Assembly: GCA_032164245.1 (NCBI GenBank)
Contig: JAVMKO010000003.1
Coordinates: 64,054,390 to 64,118,389, forward strand
Direction of reading: 5' to 3'
Source: Sternotherus odoratus
Lineage: Eukaryota; Chordata; Testudines; Kinosternidae
DNA length: 64,000 nt
Shown here in pieces: positions 33,652-45,786 of this stretch. The first letter of the stretch is position 1. Each line of letters opens with the position of its first letter. Both the position numbers and the translations under genes were made by a program. The notes under the pieces were generated by a model. It saw nothing but the letters and a program-made list of their open reading frames with translations, was not told where the DNA came from and made no database searches.

Positions 33652-34459
33652 AGTCATAACCATACAGCTAAGGGTAGCCTAGAATTCCTCCTTACCTGGG
33701 GGTTAAGAAGCTCAAATAACCTGGTTGGCACCTGACCAAAAGAACCAATGGGGAAAGAAGATACTTTCAAATGGGGGAAGGGGATAGACTTTGTTTGTGC
33801 TCTTCTTTTGGGTGGATGCTCTTGGGACTAAGAGGAGTCAGTCAGAAATCCATCTCCTCCAAACAATTCTGAATAAGTCTCTAATATTACAAAATTAGTA
33901 AGTAAAGCCAGGCAAGGCATGTTAGGCTCTCTCTTGTTTTAGCTTATGAATTTTCCCTTTGCCAGAGGGAGGTTTATTCCTGTTTTTTGTAACTTTGAAA
34001 TTAAGTCTAGAGGGGGGTTCCTCTGTGTTTCTGAATCTTTTGTTAACTTGTAAAGTTATCTTCCAACCTGATTTTACATAGCTGATTCTTTCACCTTTTC
34101 TTTAAATAAAATTATTCTTTTAAGAACCTGATTGATTTTCAGTGTACTAAATACAACTGGGTCTGGGTTTAGGTCTGTGCTCACTTTGTAACCAATTGGT
34201 GAGGATATTATCCTGAAGCCTTCCCAGGAAAGGGGGTGTAAGGGCTTGGGGGGATATTTTGGGCAAGACAGGGCTCCAAGTGGCCCTCCCTGAATGTTTG
34301 TTTAAATCACTTGGTGGTGGCAGCGATACCAAGGGCAAGGAAGGAATTTGTGCCTTGGGGAAGTTTTAACCTAAGCTAGTAGAAATAAGCTTAGGGGGTC
34401 TTTCATGTGGGTCCCCACATCTATACCCCCGAGTTCAGAGTGGGGAGGGAATCCTGACA
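33652..34459 (+). mobile_element. solo LTR
   Basis: About 808 bp from GTCATAACCATACAGCTAAG (first T of the expected TGTCAT mutated) to ATCCTGACA. Flanks AATGC (33647-33651) and AACGC (34460-34464) match at four of five bases. AATAAA near 34104 fits the plus orientation. It shares the TGTCATAA start and the phrase GGTGGTGGCAG with other reptile LTRs, and resembles the LTR at 17602 in layout. No internal region remains. Confidence 0.72.
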
Positions 34460-34469
34460 AACGCTCGCT

Positions 34470-35845
34470 CTATAAAATCTGTAAGTGGCCTGAAACCTAA
34501 ACTCTTTTCTCTGCTTGACATGTGGCCATAGTTGGAATCAGCAGAGGCACCTAAGCTGAATCTCCTCCATCAGTATGACAAAGTGAATGGCTGAGATTCT
34601 CCATGGCCTTTCAAACCCACATCCTCACCAATTCTGTAACAACCAAATTTTTTTTTCATTTTCAGGGTGCACTGTAAGGCCACTTCTTTCCTCCTTTGCC
34701 CATGAGGAACTAGGTATTGGGAAGGGCTGGTAGTAGTGATGTAAGGTTCTAATGTGGGACTGTGTGGGGATTAGTTAATTTCTATTACATTAACATTGTC
34801 ACTGGGTATTTTATTTGATCTGGGGGAATTGATGGGTCTATTTAATTAATGTATTCTTTAAAAATTGTCAAAAATGCCTAGAGCAATAGGCAGGCATGCT
34901 TACTGTACTTTGTGAGACTCTAAATCAAATATATCCAGCATTTGTCTTTTTATCTCCCCCACCCTACCTCCCTTCCCCAATATATTACAGTGCATCACAT
35001 CCTACTAGGAACTAATAAATCACTGGTTGAACCTTCTTTACATAAATATTTTAAAAAACTATTTAGTGTATGTAATTCTGTTTTACACAAACCACCGGAA
35101 ATTAAAAACGTAGCTTCTGTAACGCAGCTGAAAAGAGCATTCAGATAATCTCATGATACATCATAAGACTATGGTCCATTGTCTCACAATGTATTTGATA
35201 TGAAGAACCAGAAAATTATAAATGCTATCTGAAAATATATAGTCACAATAACCTTGAAAGAATGAGGTCTGCAAAGGATTTCATGAGATTTGCTAACTTG
35301 AATGCAAGAATTACAGCACATAGCAAACTGCTATAGCTCTTAATATTACATGTAAATTTAACAGGACAGTTTAATAATAGATTATTTTTGTGACAAGATG
35401 CAAACCTACTGTCTGAAGAATCTTCCTTTATCCTGTACTTTCCATTTATTTATTTTCTCTAAGAAATTGTGTCTAGCAAGCTTTTTTTTGTACTGAAAAC
35501 TGTAAAATAACCCCAGTGCCATATTTTAGCAAGTCTACAATAAGAGTTCACTTGATGGTGAAGTAAACATTGTTTCCCTTTTAAAAGATTATTAATGGGT
35601 CAAGTAGGCTGCTGTTTGTGGCTCATGAACTATAGAATGGACTGGAAGTCCTGTTTTAAACTTACCACTGTTGATCTTTGATGCATTGATTTGCATGAAA
35701 AGAAACCCTCCTACACTTTTATTCTCTGTTATCCACACGTTGAGCAGAAAATATATGTTCAAAGGTCCCAGTTCAGCAAAGTGCTTAAACACAATTTATT
35801 TTAAGCCCATAAAAAATCCCATTGAGTGCAATGAGGAAACCACTG
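34470..35845. other. PREP intron sequence, no clear element
   Basis: AT-rich. Around 35765-35832 the phrase CCAGTTCAGCAAAGTGCTTA, followed by CCCATTGAGTGCAATG, looks like a scrap of an ancient palindromic repeat. No gene. Confidence 0.45.
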
Positions 35846-35849
35846 AGGA

Positions 35850-36060
35850 AGTGAGTTCATACTCCAATGATTAGGGTGCTAGCCTAGGACTCAGGAGATT
35901 TGGGGTGTGACTCCCAGCTCTGCCATAGACTTCCTGTGTGATCTTGAGCAAATCACTTGTCTCCCTCTTCAAAATGGAAATAATAGCACTTCCCCGTCCC
36001 ATAGGGGTGTGGCAAGAATAAACATATTGAATATTGCGAGGTATGCTTAATAATATTGGG
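35850..36060 (+). mobile_element. MIR-like SINE
   Basis: Has the MIR/CORE-SINE layout: a tRNA-like head (GGGTGCTAGCCTAGGACTCA), the core (CTCTGCCATAGACTTCCTGT, then GATCTTGAGCAAATCACTTG), a region ending AAAATGGAAATAATAGCAC, and a tail GGGGTGTGGCAAGAATAAAC. Strongly diverged, hence old. Confidence 0.78.
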
Positions 36061-36678
36061 TTCCTAGCTGGGCCTCTTGATCTCTCGTTCTCTCTCTTTT
36101 AAAATAAGACAATTCTTATTTGCTAGGATGAGATTTTCTTTATTATATTAATATTAACTGATTAATAACAGATTTAAGTGAACAGCATTTCCTGCCCATT
36201 TTTAAAGATTCCAGAAATTAGCTAACATCTCGGCTAAAAAGTGTGTACCAGAATTGTTTAAGGAAGTTATAGACAGTATCATTGAAGGAGAATTTGTACC
36301 GGTAGTTTGTGCTGGCAGTTCTTGCCTTCCTACACAGAGGAGATCTTGCCATATTTTATTAAAAGGCTAGTTTGTACTTTTATGATGTTACCGTAATCAT
36401 TTTATTTTTTGAATGATAACGAATGTTCCCATTGGCAAGCTTCTGCGACCATGTGCATCCACTTATGGACTTAGCACTAGGAAAAAAAAATTCAGTAGCT
36501 GGTACATCATTAGTTAAAGGAAGTGAAGAGCTGCAAATGTTTTTAAGGGAAACACAGACTGGACACATCCTGTAATTCCTTCTCCCCCACACACCCTCCT
36601 GGATGATAAGACAATTTGTCCTGTCACAAAAAAACTCCATAGATGCTGGAACAGTAGCTGTCAACAGTGTCCTGCTTA

Positions 36679-36816
<138 letters not shown>

Positions 36817-37410
36817 CTAGGACAACACAGAGAAAAAGATATTTGGAGTACTGTTAGTGCTGGGAACTATCTGAGAATGCACAAGTAGGTTTTTTCCCCG
36901 CTTTTATTTCATACAGATACAAGTCTGGGAATTGACAAACTGTAGCCTTTTCCCTGTAATTTAATAGTTTATTACTGCAAAAATAGAGAAATGTCATTGC
37001 TATCATCATCATCCACAAGGTGTGTGAAATGGTTTGTTCCTAACTTGACTGACAGTTTAAAAAAATATGTACTAAAATAAGCCCAAACACCTTATTAGGA
37101 ATACGATTCTGCTACCTTTACTCACCTTGAATGGGTTATGAAAGGAATATGATAAGCTACACACACAAACAGGAAAGACAGTAATAAGAGATATATTTTA
37201 TCTTAATTTATAATTTATTTTTAATATATTAGAACTAGACATTCACACAAGAAAAGCAGGATAACTGAGAGGTAGGAGAAGGAAGCTTGTGACAAATAAC
37301 ATTGACCAGTGTCATTGGTTTCAATGAATTTAATGTTTCAGCAGTTCCCCAAAAGATTGAGTAGGCAATTAGAGCTATCAGAAGCTGACAAATAATTCTT
37401 TTAAGAATTA

Positions 37411-37805
37411 CCATATATACTCGTTCATTAGCTCATTCATTTATAAGCCGACCCCCAAATATGGATAGGTAAAAATAGCAAGAACTATATAACCCTTTCA
37501 TAAGCCAACCCTATGTTTCAGGGGTTGGCAAACTTTGGCTCTTGGCCCATCCAGGTAATATGCCACTGGCAAGTCGGGACATTTTTTTTACTTGGAGAGC
37601 CTGCAGGCAATGGAGCCCCTCAACTCCCAATAGCTGCGGGCGCTCTAGGTAAACAAAACGACAATGCATTAGATATTCTATTCAATAATTCCATAGAGTT
37701 TAAAATCATCAAATTTTGGTGTAGACCCGTTTATAAGCCGACCCCCGTTCTTTGATGCTTCACTTTTTTATCAAAAATATTCAGCTTATGAACGAGTATA
37801 TACGG
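37411..37805. mobile_element. TA-flanked DNA transposon (Tc1/mariner-like) with nested insert
   Basis: Ends CCATATATACTCGTTCATTA and the inverse AATATTCAGCTTATGAACGAGTATATACGG shortened to its terminal 20 (CTTATGAACGAGTATATACG). Both sides carry TA. Internal TTTATAAGCCGACCCC appears near both ends, extending the inverted repeat. A GC-richer block at about 37518-37666 is foreign. No transposase is left. Confidence 0.65.
37518..37666. mobile_element. truncated hAT-like fragment nested in DNA transposon
   Basis: Begins CAGGGGTTGGCAAACTTTGG, the end of a common vertebrate hAT group, followed by GGCCCATCCAGGTAATATGC and a GC-rich centre. The matching right end is missing or reduced to a TAAACAAAACG scrap. 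It lies within the TA-flanked element, so it inserted later. Confidence 0.55.
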
Positions 37806-38992
37806 TACATTTCAAAATTCCAGATACTGTTGCTGCACTAGCAGCAGGAGAATCTGATACGCTTAGGGTAAAGATTGAGTGGTAGCCCACTAAGGACTAG
37901 GCAGGTACTAGATAACTGGAGGCTTCATCACACCATGTGAATATTTAAACAAGGACTATAAAATAAAAATAAAATAAAATAAAAATGCAGCCCCATATGG
38001 GCTTGAGCCTGGATTACTGAAGTCAACTGGAGTTGGGGACCTAAAAGCACAATTTTAACCATGAGAGGCAGACTGCAGCATTTTATAAATCCATGGCAAC
38101 AGATCCAGGGATATTTATGTTTGAAAAACATCATCTTTTATTTATTTTTATTGTGGATATTCTTGGGTTGGTCCATGTTGTGTCATTAACCACAACAGTA
38201 TTACTACGTTTGTATTAACAGCATTTTTCACCAATGAGAAGAGTCACTTTCACATATCATATTTAGGCAACAGAGTGATCTTTGACCAGCCTAAGAGTTT
38301 CTTTGTACTAACACTAAACACTTTTATAGTAAAGATATCATCACTGATATGGAAAGAGACTACTGAACAGCTTTTAAATTTATAATCTATAGTGGGGGGG
38401 GGGGCATCTGGATTTCAGAAAAAGCATTTACACTTGACCTTAGAACGGGCTGACTTGCAAGGTTAAAAAAAATTAATAGGAAACTATTATAACAAATTCA
38501 AATTAGTTTGGGAGTACAAACCAGAGAGTATTATTAAAGAAGCTCAAATGTAATGACTGTGGTGGGTGAAAGAGCTGAAGTGGTGAAACAGGTGGGAAGT
38601 GACAAAATGGCCAGCATCTTAACCCATTGTTTGCTTTGCACTGCACATACCTAAGTATAAGTAATAGGATGATGCTGTATAGTCTGGTGGGAAAGAACGC
38701 AGCAGTAAATACAGACTAGAGAAACAAAACAAATCTAAAGTAATTTGACTAGGTAAGGCTAGTGGACTGAAAAATGGTTTATGCTATTCAGTGGAGTAAG
38801 AAAGAACAGGAGAATATTCAATAATCGTGGATGTTATGCAATCTCACAAAATTTGAATACAAAAGACAAACCATGAAGAATTCTTATGATGAATGAATAA
38901 TGCACTGAAACCAAGGAGAAGACATTTGGCAGAAATATAAAAATAGAAATAGAAATCTACATCCAGAAATGAAAGCCTAGTCTCCAAAGGTC

Positions 38993-39135
38993 TTGTCTAC
39001 ACTGTCAGTAGTGCAGCAGTTGAGGAGAGAAGCCCTCCTTTGACATAGCACTGTTTATGCCGATGGTTAGGTCAGATTTCCACATCCCTGCATGACGTAG
39101 CTATACCGACAAGGTTTGTCGTGTAGACCAGGGCT
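38993..39135. mobile_element. short Harbinger-like MITE
   Basis: Inverted ends GTCTTGTCTACACTGTC and GTCGTGTAGACCAGGGC with a compact interior containing GACGTAGCTATACCGACAAG. Related by phrase to the element at 23251-23520. No coding content. Confidence 0.55.
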
Positions 39136-39139
39136 TGGA

Positions 39140-41180
39140 AAGCTCTTGGGACTACACAGGGTCCTGGACTAAATCCAGGTGCCCAGGAGTCAGTTTGTCC
39201 AATCCTGTCTGGCTTATTTTTGTCCGGGGACTTGGGGGGGTGGGAAGCTCTTAGTGAGAAACCGGAAATTGTTTGGAACTTCCCTCAGTAAAACCCTGCA
39301 GCAGGGAGGCCTCGGTAAGCTACCAGCTATTGTGGAGGCAGAAAATTCCTGGAGAGAAATCCAGGAAATGGGGCATTTTGCTGCTACCATTGACTGTCAG
39401 GTCCGAATCTTCCCCCAAGTTGCAAATAGGCTAAAGTACCGTTGTAATGGATTGTCAGACAAGGATTTTGTGGCTAGCATGATCCTGCTAAATCTGGGGG
39501 TCTCTCATCCTTAAACTGATGGTGCTGATTCAACTCAGTCCACAAGGACACAGAAATTCCAAGGCAGTGGCTTTGTATTAAGCTGTTCACTTCAGTGTGA
39601 ATGAGTATTACAGCACATATCATATGGTGTCATGCTATTCTGAAATTCACCAAAATAGCGGAGCTCATTTTATGTTGTTAGAGGCAAGCAGAGCCCTGTG
39701 TTTCTTGCAAATGTGAACTAACATGAAACAAACAACAACCAACATATGATGAAAAACTCACTCTGCAGCAGCAGCAGCTCCTGCCCCTCCAGACTGGTCC
39801 TAAATCCATGCTCTGGGCACTGCAACTTCGTGCATGAGGATTACAGTGCTGCTCAGGTCTGGCTTGGCCACCCCTGTCATGACGATGGGAGGGCAGCCCT
39901 GCCAAATTTGAGCAAGTGGCATTGAGACCTGACACATTGGGTTGCAGGGCCACTCAAGACCTGTCCCCTCCCGGGGGTTTGGATAAAATTAAATAGCAAG
40001 AAATTCACAAAAAATAAAATACAATATTATAAAAAATAAAGAAAGAAAGAATTTCATGGGTCTCTAGTAATAAGCTGCACCCATCCCGTCCCTCAAGCTC
40101 CCCTCGCTAAGGAATTCAAAGGTTCTAAGGTGCTGTGTATCAAACATTATGAGCTTTCCCAGCTCCTGCAAAGTGGCTTTGAGCATATCTTTGTATCAGT
40201 TTGGCTTACTTACCTTTCAGATGTCAACTATCTCCACAGACTAAGGAACAAGATCAAGCCTTCCACTATAACTTTGTGCTCTTCATAACGGCCAAGTTAT
40301 GAATAGCTCCCCCTGTGACATTTTATGAAAATCACTTAATGAGCTGATGGGCATATGTCCATAAATTTCAACTGATGAAGAACACACCCGGCCACAAGCA
40401 CTGGGCATGGGCCTGCAGAACACTTTGCAGATATAGCGTCAGCTGTGGTGGTGGGATGCTGGTCTTTCTGGGCTCGGTCTGAAGGCTCCTGAGATTGCTG
40501 GGGTGGGTGGGTGGCTAATATGCTGGGGTGTTGTATGGGAGGTAGGTGGGGTTGTATGGGGAGTCATTGAGGAAGTTGACATGGCATCATGGCAATGGGG
40601 GCCAGTCTTGAGCATCCTCATCTTCTACCTTCACTAGCTGTGTGGCCTCTGCTGCTGCACCTGCTCTCAACTACTGCAGTACCCTGCTCCTCCCATCTGC
40701 TCCTTCCCTGCTGTATTCCAGTATGGGGAACAGCATGGGGTAAACTCAAGGATCTGCTCACTCAGCAGATGCCACACCTGCCCCATGTGATGTGCCAGAA
40801 AGGCAGAACCGCTGGCAAATGCTGGCTGCCTTCCCACAGCTCAGCCACATACATACACAGGCATTCTGCTGACATGTGGGAATGCATGACAGGGCAACCG
40901 AATGTGGGAATGTCATGCAAAATGTGTCACATTTGGCAGTCTTAGCTATTGTACTCCCTACCAGGGTAGAAGCTGACCATTGAGTGCCATCATAGACTTC
41001 AGAATTTTCTGACCAAAATAAATCAGGTTAAATTTATTGGGAAAATGTTCATGAGAAGTTGGATGAGCCAGGACATGGGTAATGGGAGATAGAACCTCTT
41101 AAGCTTTTGATGGCAGCTTCAAATCAAGTCTCAGCTTGGTAGAGATCAAACATTGCTATTATCCAATTGCTGCTCAGTAG
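39140..41180. other. PREP intron sequence, GC-mixed, no gene
   Basis: Moderately GC-rich patches at 39770-39980 and 40440-40960 look repeat-derived but show no ends I trust. The 111-codon frame at 39179-39514 and the 118-codon frame at 40589-40945 have no recognisable protein features. Confidence 0.4.
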
Positions 41181-41186
41181 GCTATA

Positions 41187-41330
41187 TCAGGGGCTCTCAG
41201 TTTTTCATTCTATGTACCAAATCTTAACAGATTTTCTTGAGGATCACTTCCCTTTCAATTGCATAGACGATCTCCCCTTCCATTTCTGACTGTATATTAC
41301 AGTGGCAACTACATACATTGCTGACCTGTA
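41187..41330. mobile_element. possible hAT fragment
   Basis: Starts CAGGGGCTCTCAGTTTTTCA, a hAT-like end, and continues with GTACCAAATCTTAACAGATT. No right end or target duplication is visible, so it is a truncated or decayed copy. Confidence 0.35.
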
Positions 41331-41999
41331 AAAGTAATATCAGGTAAGTATTACAACTGTCTTAATAAAATGTAGCAGCTAGAAACAATGAGTCTCAATA
41401 CCAGAGAACCAGCTGCCTCTCTGCAGACAAACCATAAGAGCTGTGACATACAAGCTGAACATCACTGATCTCCCAAGTAGACAAGTGTCCATATCACAAA
41501 AACTACCTTTCTGAGACTGCCAGAGGATGGTATGAACCTAAAAGCTGAACTCCATGCAGTCACTCTCCTGCCTGTGGTTTGTCTACACACTAACATAATT
41601 AAAACCCAACTATGTTATTTCAGTGTAACACCTTTTTGTTATTTCAGGGCAAGTCTGCCTGTGGACACTCTTACTTCACATTAAGCCTGTCCTACTTTGA
41701 TTTAAATAAAATCAAAAATCGATATATGACATTCTTAATCCAAAACAAGAACATCCACACAAATACTTGCACCAAAAAAACAAAAAGTGGGAACTAAAAC
41801 CAATTGTTTTGGTGTATTTTAGCTCCCAGAAGTGCCACAGCGTTGTTCCTAACCATGCTGTATTTCTTCTATGGATAAATAGAAGATTTAAATCACCAGG
41901 AATGCAATCAAGTTTGTTCTAACAAGTACACAGTGTTTTAAAAAGGATTTTTAATTTCCATTTTATTGGTGATGATGCTTGTAATTAATCCACATTTCT

Positions 42000-44900
42000 A
42001 ATATTTAAATAGATTTGGATTAAAAAACCTTCTTATGAATGAATCTCCAGTTAGCAACTGCTTGTCCTGAACCTTTCAGTTAATGATAATTTAACTGAAG
42101 AAGTTATTTTTCATGGCTGAGCTTTACAGCATCATTATTTACAGCTTCTATTCTAATTAAAACTAAAAAGAAACAAAAGCAGAATGACATTTATTACATG
42201 GCTGCCTGTTTTCAATCTTTCTGCTTTCAAAGAAAAGTGAGACACCCTCATGTCCATGACACCAAACTGAACACTAAACGGGAGTTATTTTTATAGCTAT
42301 CCGATGACCCCCAACAGAAATATGATCCTTTCCAACACGTGGTATTAGTAAGTATCTTTATCATGAGCACTAGCTGTAAAGTGAAATACAAATCCTTCAT
42401 AGCATCTCACTTAAAAAACCACACCAATTTTTATTTTATTGGGGCTAAGCAAATACAAGTAATTTCACATATGAAACAAGCAAAGAATACCGCTGGGAAG
42501 TTTACAAAAGTTTTCTTTAATTTACCATTCCAGTTCATATAATATATCACTTGTGAAATATAGGGACAAACCTCTACATTGTTTTTGCCTGTCTTAAATG
42601 ACATTTCTAGCTGTTGGAATGATCACAGCCGTCACCCATGAAACATGCACCAGCAATCACTAGAAATTATAAATCTATCAAAAGTGCTGTTTTTTTTGGT
42701 TCGGATGGTGGTTTATTTTTTTTTGTTTTGTTAAGATGCCTATTTTAAAAACTCCTGGGAGTTAAAGTATTTCAGTGGAGATAAAATCACTGGGCAGAGA
42801 CCAGTACCGAGAGGTTCAGGAGAAACACTTCCTAAAAATTTCATCAATTGACTCCAATGGAGCTACACCAATTTCTGCCAGCTGAGGATCTGGCTCTCAT
42901 CTTTCCACCAAGTGACTGCTGTTGGCAGATCAGTTACTTTCCCATGACTACAGATTGCCAGTAATTTCCCTCCCCCTTTCTAAACATGAGCTTTTCTAAC
43001 AACTCTCTGAAGAGTGATTTAAGAGGTTTTTTTTTTTATCATAATCAGTGAAGATTAAACACTCCTTTAAATAAAAAGACAACAAAAAAACAGCATGTCA
43101 AGGTGACATTGCTGTTCAGAATTTACAAGTGTTTCACTCCAACTATCTTTGTTAAAATAATGATTGCTCTCCTGCCCCCCCCCCCCCAAGATGAACAAAC
43201 AGGGAATCAATTCAGGAGACACTGAGATATGTGAAGCTATTTATGTTTCTTCAAATAGACTATTTTCAACGGATTCAATCTCATCTTAAATTTGGTGCTA
43301 TCCTGAAGTAACTGTCTATTCATAGGACCAATAATGGGAAGTGCTTCTATCTGAGAGATTAAGGTAAACTGGAAAGGGCAAGCCCTACAGAGGGAAGAAT
43401 GTCTAGCGATGGTATTTCACGTCTAATTTTAGACTCTGACAGCTTTTACTGGAGAATGTTTATAAAAGGGTACTACTGGTCTCTCTCTTATCAGACCTAG
43501 GAGAGATCCACTTGGGCGAGTTACAGTGTATTAACCATTGCTAATATACTTTCATAATAATAGAGTGTAAGTCTGTTGCAGCTATAGTATACCAAAAAGG
43601 CAAATAAAGAAAAATCTTCTGAAGAAAACATTGACAAGGCTTTAATCAAATGTCTTTACATTACCATATAAACTTACATATGACTAATTTACAGGACGGA
43701 GGTAAGACTAAAAAAAAAACCACTCAAAATTATAGCCCTGCAGCAAATGGTACTATATTGCTGAGAGAGCACTCTTATTATATACGGCACTCGGATGCTC
43801 TGGGTGTATAAAGACACTTTGGAGTGGTTGTAAATGTATCTTCTGCTGACCTTAAGGACCCTTTATGCAGTTGGAGCAGTACAAAACTGTTTTAGTGTAA
43901 AGGAGAATCAGGACCCCTATCACTTAAGAAAAGCATAAGAAATAAGCACAAAAGACTTCAAATCAAACAATATTTTAAGAAAGTCTTCAGAGGCATTAAG
44001 GAGTCATCCAAGTATTAAATAAATCCCAAATATTCATTTGTAAAGAAACTTGCATTCCAGAGAGGGCTTTGTTTTAAAACTTAAAACCTTGCATAGTCAC
44101 CATCCTCAGTGAAGAGGGCAACTTGGCTAAGTCTGCTTTTTTTTGATAATTTTTTTCACTCTCCACCCTGGCTTCTCTAGAACTCCCATTATTCATGCAT
44201 AAGTCTGTACCCTTCCTGATGCTGTCCCTTAGGCTTTAAAGACTCCCCTAAATAATGCACATCTAGAGCACACCTTTGCAACCAAAAAACCCACCTGTTC
44301 TAGGACACGTTTCTGTTTTCTTAAGGCAATCTGGGGCCCGAGGTACAGCACCACACTTCTTGTACAGGTCTTAGTTCTTTTATTGTTGTTATTTTGAAAC
44401 TTTTTATATATGGGGAATAGGTAGAAAGCCCTTATTTCTTTTGGTTAAGATCACTTAGAGGATAGGAGACCTGTCATTCAGTTATATATGAAACATAGCT
44501 AGCCCTTGAAAAGGAAAGAGTCTATGGGTATCCAACTCAACCTCTAAGGTGACAAGTAGTGTCCTTTGCCCCACACCTCCAGAACCATGCAAGAGTACAG
44601 ACTTTGCCTACTTACTTTAGCTTTTTCAGTGTGATATGAAAAGGACTCTGGATTGAATGAATGTAGACAACAATCACTCACACAAAAAAAAATTGTGCCG
44701 AAGTTGAAATAGACACATTGAACCAAAAAAACACCCAAAATCATCAAAACAATTCTCATGTGAGTAATTATAAAATATGTTCCAGTTCATGCACCTCAAG
44801 GGACACCATCAATTTAAAAGTCATACTTCTGTCTGACTTTCTCCCCATCCTCTTAACACTATTATAATACCTAAAATTACTAAAATTGAAAGTGAGGAAG

Positions 44901-45630
44901 AAAATCACCTTATTTTCAGGTTTTTCCTTGTTGTGACATGTTTGTTTCTTTCATGTGACAGCAGTTTATGAATAGTCCTCTTCCCTGTTTCCCCGGTTTA
45001 ATCACTCAGTTAACCAGTTTCTCCTTCTGTGTGTATAGGTCTCTCACACACAGCATGAATGGAGAAGATTTTTTTTTAAATAGGAAAATTTGATTGTTAA
45101 CCCACAAAAATTGTTAAGGGAAAAATGGGAAGGTTAATACCCGGTTGTTGTTGTTTTTAGAAAAAAAGAGTTGAAAATAAAGGATTAAATTTCAAGATGT
45201 TATAAAAAAATTAGAGTTTTTATAGTAAAGATTGCAGATTACTGCAATAGATAAAACCACGAAAAATAATCACACCTGAAGAAGTCTAATGTATATTTCT
45301 TTAACTACGAGTTTAATTAAAAATGGCAATGAGAATAAAAATTCAATCTCAAAAGGATTGATTTGGCTTCTCAACTACAATTTCTTCTCACAGGTAACAT
45401 GGTTTTTGTATCAGCAAGAAATATTAATTCATTGTATTTGAAGACAAACTGCAAGCCACGCTAAACTAATTATTCCTAGAAAGCCTCCTGTGATTATAAA
45501 AATGTCTCTCACAACCGGTTTCAAGATCACTTACTACATGCCAGAGATATCTGTTCTTCCCATGCACCTGTGTGCTTGATCAAAAACAGATAATGGATAA
45601 ATTTGTCATAGGACTGTCACTTGCTATAGT
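42000..45630. other. PREP intron sequence, no gene
   Basis: AT-rich sequence with homopolymer runs, for example C14 near 43177 and T-runs near 42714 and 43027. No coding frame or bounded element recognised. Confidence 0.5.
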
Positions 45631-45640
45631 TCAAATGAAA

Positions 45641-45786
45641 TGATATTTATTCATTTATATATTTATTGGTAATAGTTCTGCTTTAATATTCTTTTTCATA
45701 TCATATTATTTATCAATTCATCAACAAATGAAAAAGAATATTAAAGCAGAACTATTACCAATAAATATATAAATGAATAAATATCA
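45641..45786. repeat. perfect 59-bp palindrome with 28-nt spacer
   Basis: Arms 45641-45699 and 45728-45786 are exact reverse complements over all 59 positions; the spacer is 45700-45727. The arms are AT-rich but not simple sequence. Transcribed as part of the PREP intron, either strand would fold into a long perfect hairpin. No target duplication or transposon end motif was found around it. Confidence 0.9.

Noticed and set aside
39179..39514. 111-codon frame
   Set aside because: Amino-acid sequence shows no domain and lies in the middle of a PREP intron without splice support.
40589..40945. 118-codon frame in a GC-richer patch
   Set aside because: Cys/His-rich look comes from CCT/CAC-rich sequence; no zinc-finger spacing and no repeat family I can name.
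45641..45786. microRNA precursor
   Set aside because: A 59-bp perfect AT-rich stem is too long and too perfect for a typical pre-miRNA and has no recognisable mature sequence; kept only as a palindrome.
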